A stretch of DNA of 64,000 nucleotides from an uncultured Deefgea sp. (GTDB lineage Bacteria > Pseudomonadota > Gammaproteobacteria > Burkholderiales > Chitinibacteraceae): assembly GCF_947072475.1 (NCBI RefSeq), contig NZ_CAMTIA010000004.1:1-64000 (forward strand). The letters are read 5' to 3'. The notes under the pieces are model-generated. The model made no database searches and was not told the origin of the DNA. It was given only the letters and a program-made list of their open reading frames with translations. The translations under genes were made by a program, and so were the position numbers. Below are positions 62,703-64,000 of this stretch, one piece after another (position 1 is the first letter of the stretch; the number at the start of each line of letters is the position of its first letter).

Positions 62703-63029
62703 GGTGTTCTCCAAGAGGGGGTTTCACCGTCTAATGCGGTGTTGTGCTGGGTAAAACGTGCTGTGTGGGTGTGCTGAAGCTGACATATTAGAAAATGCCA
62801 ATGTAATTTAGCATTCATTTTTAACGGTGATGAATAGGGATAACCCCGATTTAATAATAATTAAGTCAGGTTGTAGTAATTTACCACGGGAAAATCGGGT
62901 GACAACTGCGGTCTGCGTGAAATGGCTTACAGTGAGCGGGTGAAGCGATTTTATTTAATTGAGGGGTATTGCGCTGCAGCCTATGGCTGTCAATGCTGAG
63001 CGGCAAATACGTCGCGGTCATGGTTTTTT
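62703..63029. other. Gap between DegV and a broken regulator gene
   Basis: The AT-rich upstream region of the degV-like gene and one degenerate 47-bp element are seen; no open frame with a ribosome site. Confidence 0.5.
62965..63011. repeat. 47-bp palindromic element, degenerate copy
   Basis: GGTATTGC at the left is intact; the right end is GCAAATACG, with one mismatch in the last base. Length is exact. Confidence 0.55.
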
Positions 63030-63366
63030 TTATATGCAATCGCTTGCATGATTGCGCCATTGGCGCCGGTAGCGTTCGGGCGATAGGCCGGTGTGTTGGC
63101 GAAACATCGCAATAAACGCCGAAGGATGGCTGTAGCCTAATTGCCACGCAATATCTTGAATCGCATGGTGTTCTTTGAGCGCCGCTTGCGCGCGTAACAG
63201 CCGTAGGCGATTACGCCACTGAATAAAGCTCAGCCCGAGCTCGCGTTGAAATTGCCGAGCCAGTGTAGGCATCGACGGTTTCGTGGCGCAGCTGCAATAG
63301 TTTGGGGGCGTCAAGCGCTAGATCGCTAGGGTTATACTGCGGCGAAGGCGGTGGATCTGGCGGCAT
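63030..63366 (-). pseudogene. AraC-family regulator fragment, frameshifted
   Basis: The C-terminal AraC helix-turn-helix pair is clear from about 63279 down to 63030 (TLARQFQRELGLSFIQWR, then IQDIAWQLGYSHPSAFIAMFR). The frame has no ATG with a ribosome site that gives a sensor domain. In another frame an ATG at 63366, with GGA upstream, reads 51 codons (beginning MPPDPPPSPQYNPSDLALDA) and overlaps it. A single-base shift near 63290 would join them. The effector-binding domain is missing in either case. It is divergent from an EamA transporter gene, a common regulator-exporter layout. Confidence 0.6.
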
Positions 63367-63502
63367 AAATGGTCCGAAATGCACGATACGTTTGTCGGGT
63401 TTGCATTATAGCCATTGAATCGGACGGGGTTACACTGCGTGCTCAATGCCACGCGGGTGAATCGGCGCTGCTGTGGCGTATTGTGGTTTGCATGAGGTGA
63501 GG

Positions 63503-64000
63503 ATGAACTGGATTTTTCCATTGGTGGCGGTGGCGATTTGGGCGGGTAATACCGTGGTCTCTAAAGCTGCAGCAGGGGTGATTGATCCGGCGGCGATTTC
63601 GTTTTATCGCTGGTTGATCGCTGGGTTGATTTTAACGCCGATCATGGCACCCAAACTTTGGCAGCAACGGCAGGCGATCTGGCCCTATTGGCCCAAGTTT
63701 GCAGTATTAGCTTTGCTCGGCATGGTGTTGTATCAATGCTTGGCGTATTTTGCGGCGCACAGTACCTCCGCGACCAATATGGGGGTGATTTGTGCTTTGA
63801 TCCCCTTATTGGGCTTGTTGCTCAATTGGGCGTTTTTTCGCTTTAGGCCCAATGGCAGGGCGATGATCGGCGTGGGTTTATCCTTGCTTGGTGTTTTATA
63901 TTTGCTCGGTCAAGGCCAGCCCAGTCGTTTATTGGCCGGAGGGATTAATCGTGGTGATGGCTTGATGTTGATCGGTGCGCTGGCGTATGCGCTATATGGC
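63503..64000 (+). CDS. EamA-family (DMT) transporter, 3' end outside window
   Basis: The visible 166 residues form about five membrane helices and match the first EamA repeat: WIFPLVAVAIWAGNTVVSKA at the start, FYRWLIAGLILTP, and AYFAAHSTSATNMGVI with GLSLLGVLYLLG. Members export amino acids or other metabolites in the drug/metabolite transporter superfamily. GAGGTGAGG precedes the ATG at 63503. The gene runs off the window. Confidence 0.88.
   Translation, partial: MNWIFPLVAVAIWAGNTVVSKAAAGVIDPAAISFYRWLIAGLILTPIMAPKLWQQRQAIWPYWPKFAVLALLGMVLYQCLAYFAAHSTSATNMGVICALIPLLGLLLNWAFFRFRPNGRAMIGVGLSLLGVLYLLGQGQPSRLLAGGINRGDGLMLIGALAYALYG

Noticed and set aside
1-64000. CRISPR array, prophage or insertion sequence
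   Set aside because: No direct-repeat array with spacers, integrase, transposase or phage structural gene was found on either strand.

Overview
The window looks like the chromosome of a betaproteobacterium of the order Neisseriales, most likely a chitin-using freshwater relative of Chitinibacter, Deefgea or Iodobacter. This is an inference from gene content: the yceD-rpmF-plsX-fabH-fabD-fabG-acpP-fabF order, the short DUF3141-pta-ackA-fabI cluster, a large secreted GH20 chitobiase beside a long NagZ, a UlaABC-type PTS, many c-di-GMP proteins and a base composition near 50% GC. No phage, plasmid, CRISPR or insertion-sequence gene is visible.

Layout: 1-2.0 kb, the end of tRNA-Asn, a membrane coiled-coil protein and an aromatic/aspartate aminotransferase. 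2.2-10.9 kb, an HD-GYP sensor, murJ, rpsT, a response regulator with a degenerate GGDEF domain and an EAL-CBS-GGDEF protein. 11-13.3 kb, nadE and a small unknown gene. 13.3-19.8 kb, a TetR repressor divergent from an RND efflux operon (outer-membrane factor, adaptor, pump) with a clear 19-bp operator between them. 19.9-22.7 kb, a DUF5610-like protein and a PAS-GAF-PAS-GGDEF cyclase. 22.7-30.8 kb, an RsmI-like methylase and Maf pyrophosphatase facing the fatty-acid operon. 30.9-36.2 kb, an AAA ATPase, an Arg-rich secreted protein, a lipocalin and pabB-pabC. 36.3-40.2 kb, a cdaR-gntP-glycerate kinase unit. 40.4-45.8 kb, fabI-DUF3141-pta-ackA. 45.8-49.1 kb, an AAA+ ATPase with an apparent ATT start, then the ascorbate-type PTS. 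49.3-54.6 kb, an AT-rich GGDEF gene, tRNA-Ser(CGA), mltF and gltX. 54.6-59.0 kb, nagZ and the GH20 chitobiase. 59.7-64 kb, a Cache chemoreceptor, a DegV protein, a broken AraC regulator and the start of an EamA transporter.

The most unusual thing is not a gene. A dispersed 47-bp palindromic element (GGTAT, 37 nt, ATACC) occurs six times with perfect ends and exactly the same length, plus several near-perfect copies, almost always between genes. In the RND operon, one copy fills the gap between two cistrons. Two further copies seem to lie inside pabC and nagZ without disturbing the proteins. A second pair of fixed-length (64-bp) inverted repeats with different ends is also present. All of this was found by eye; no database or genome-wide count could be run.
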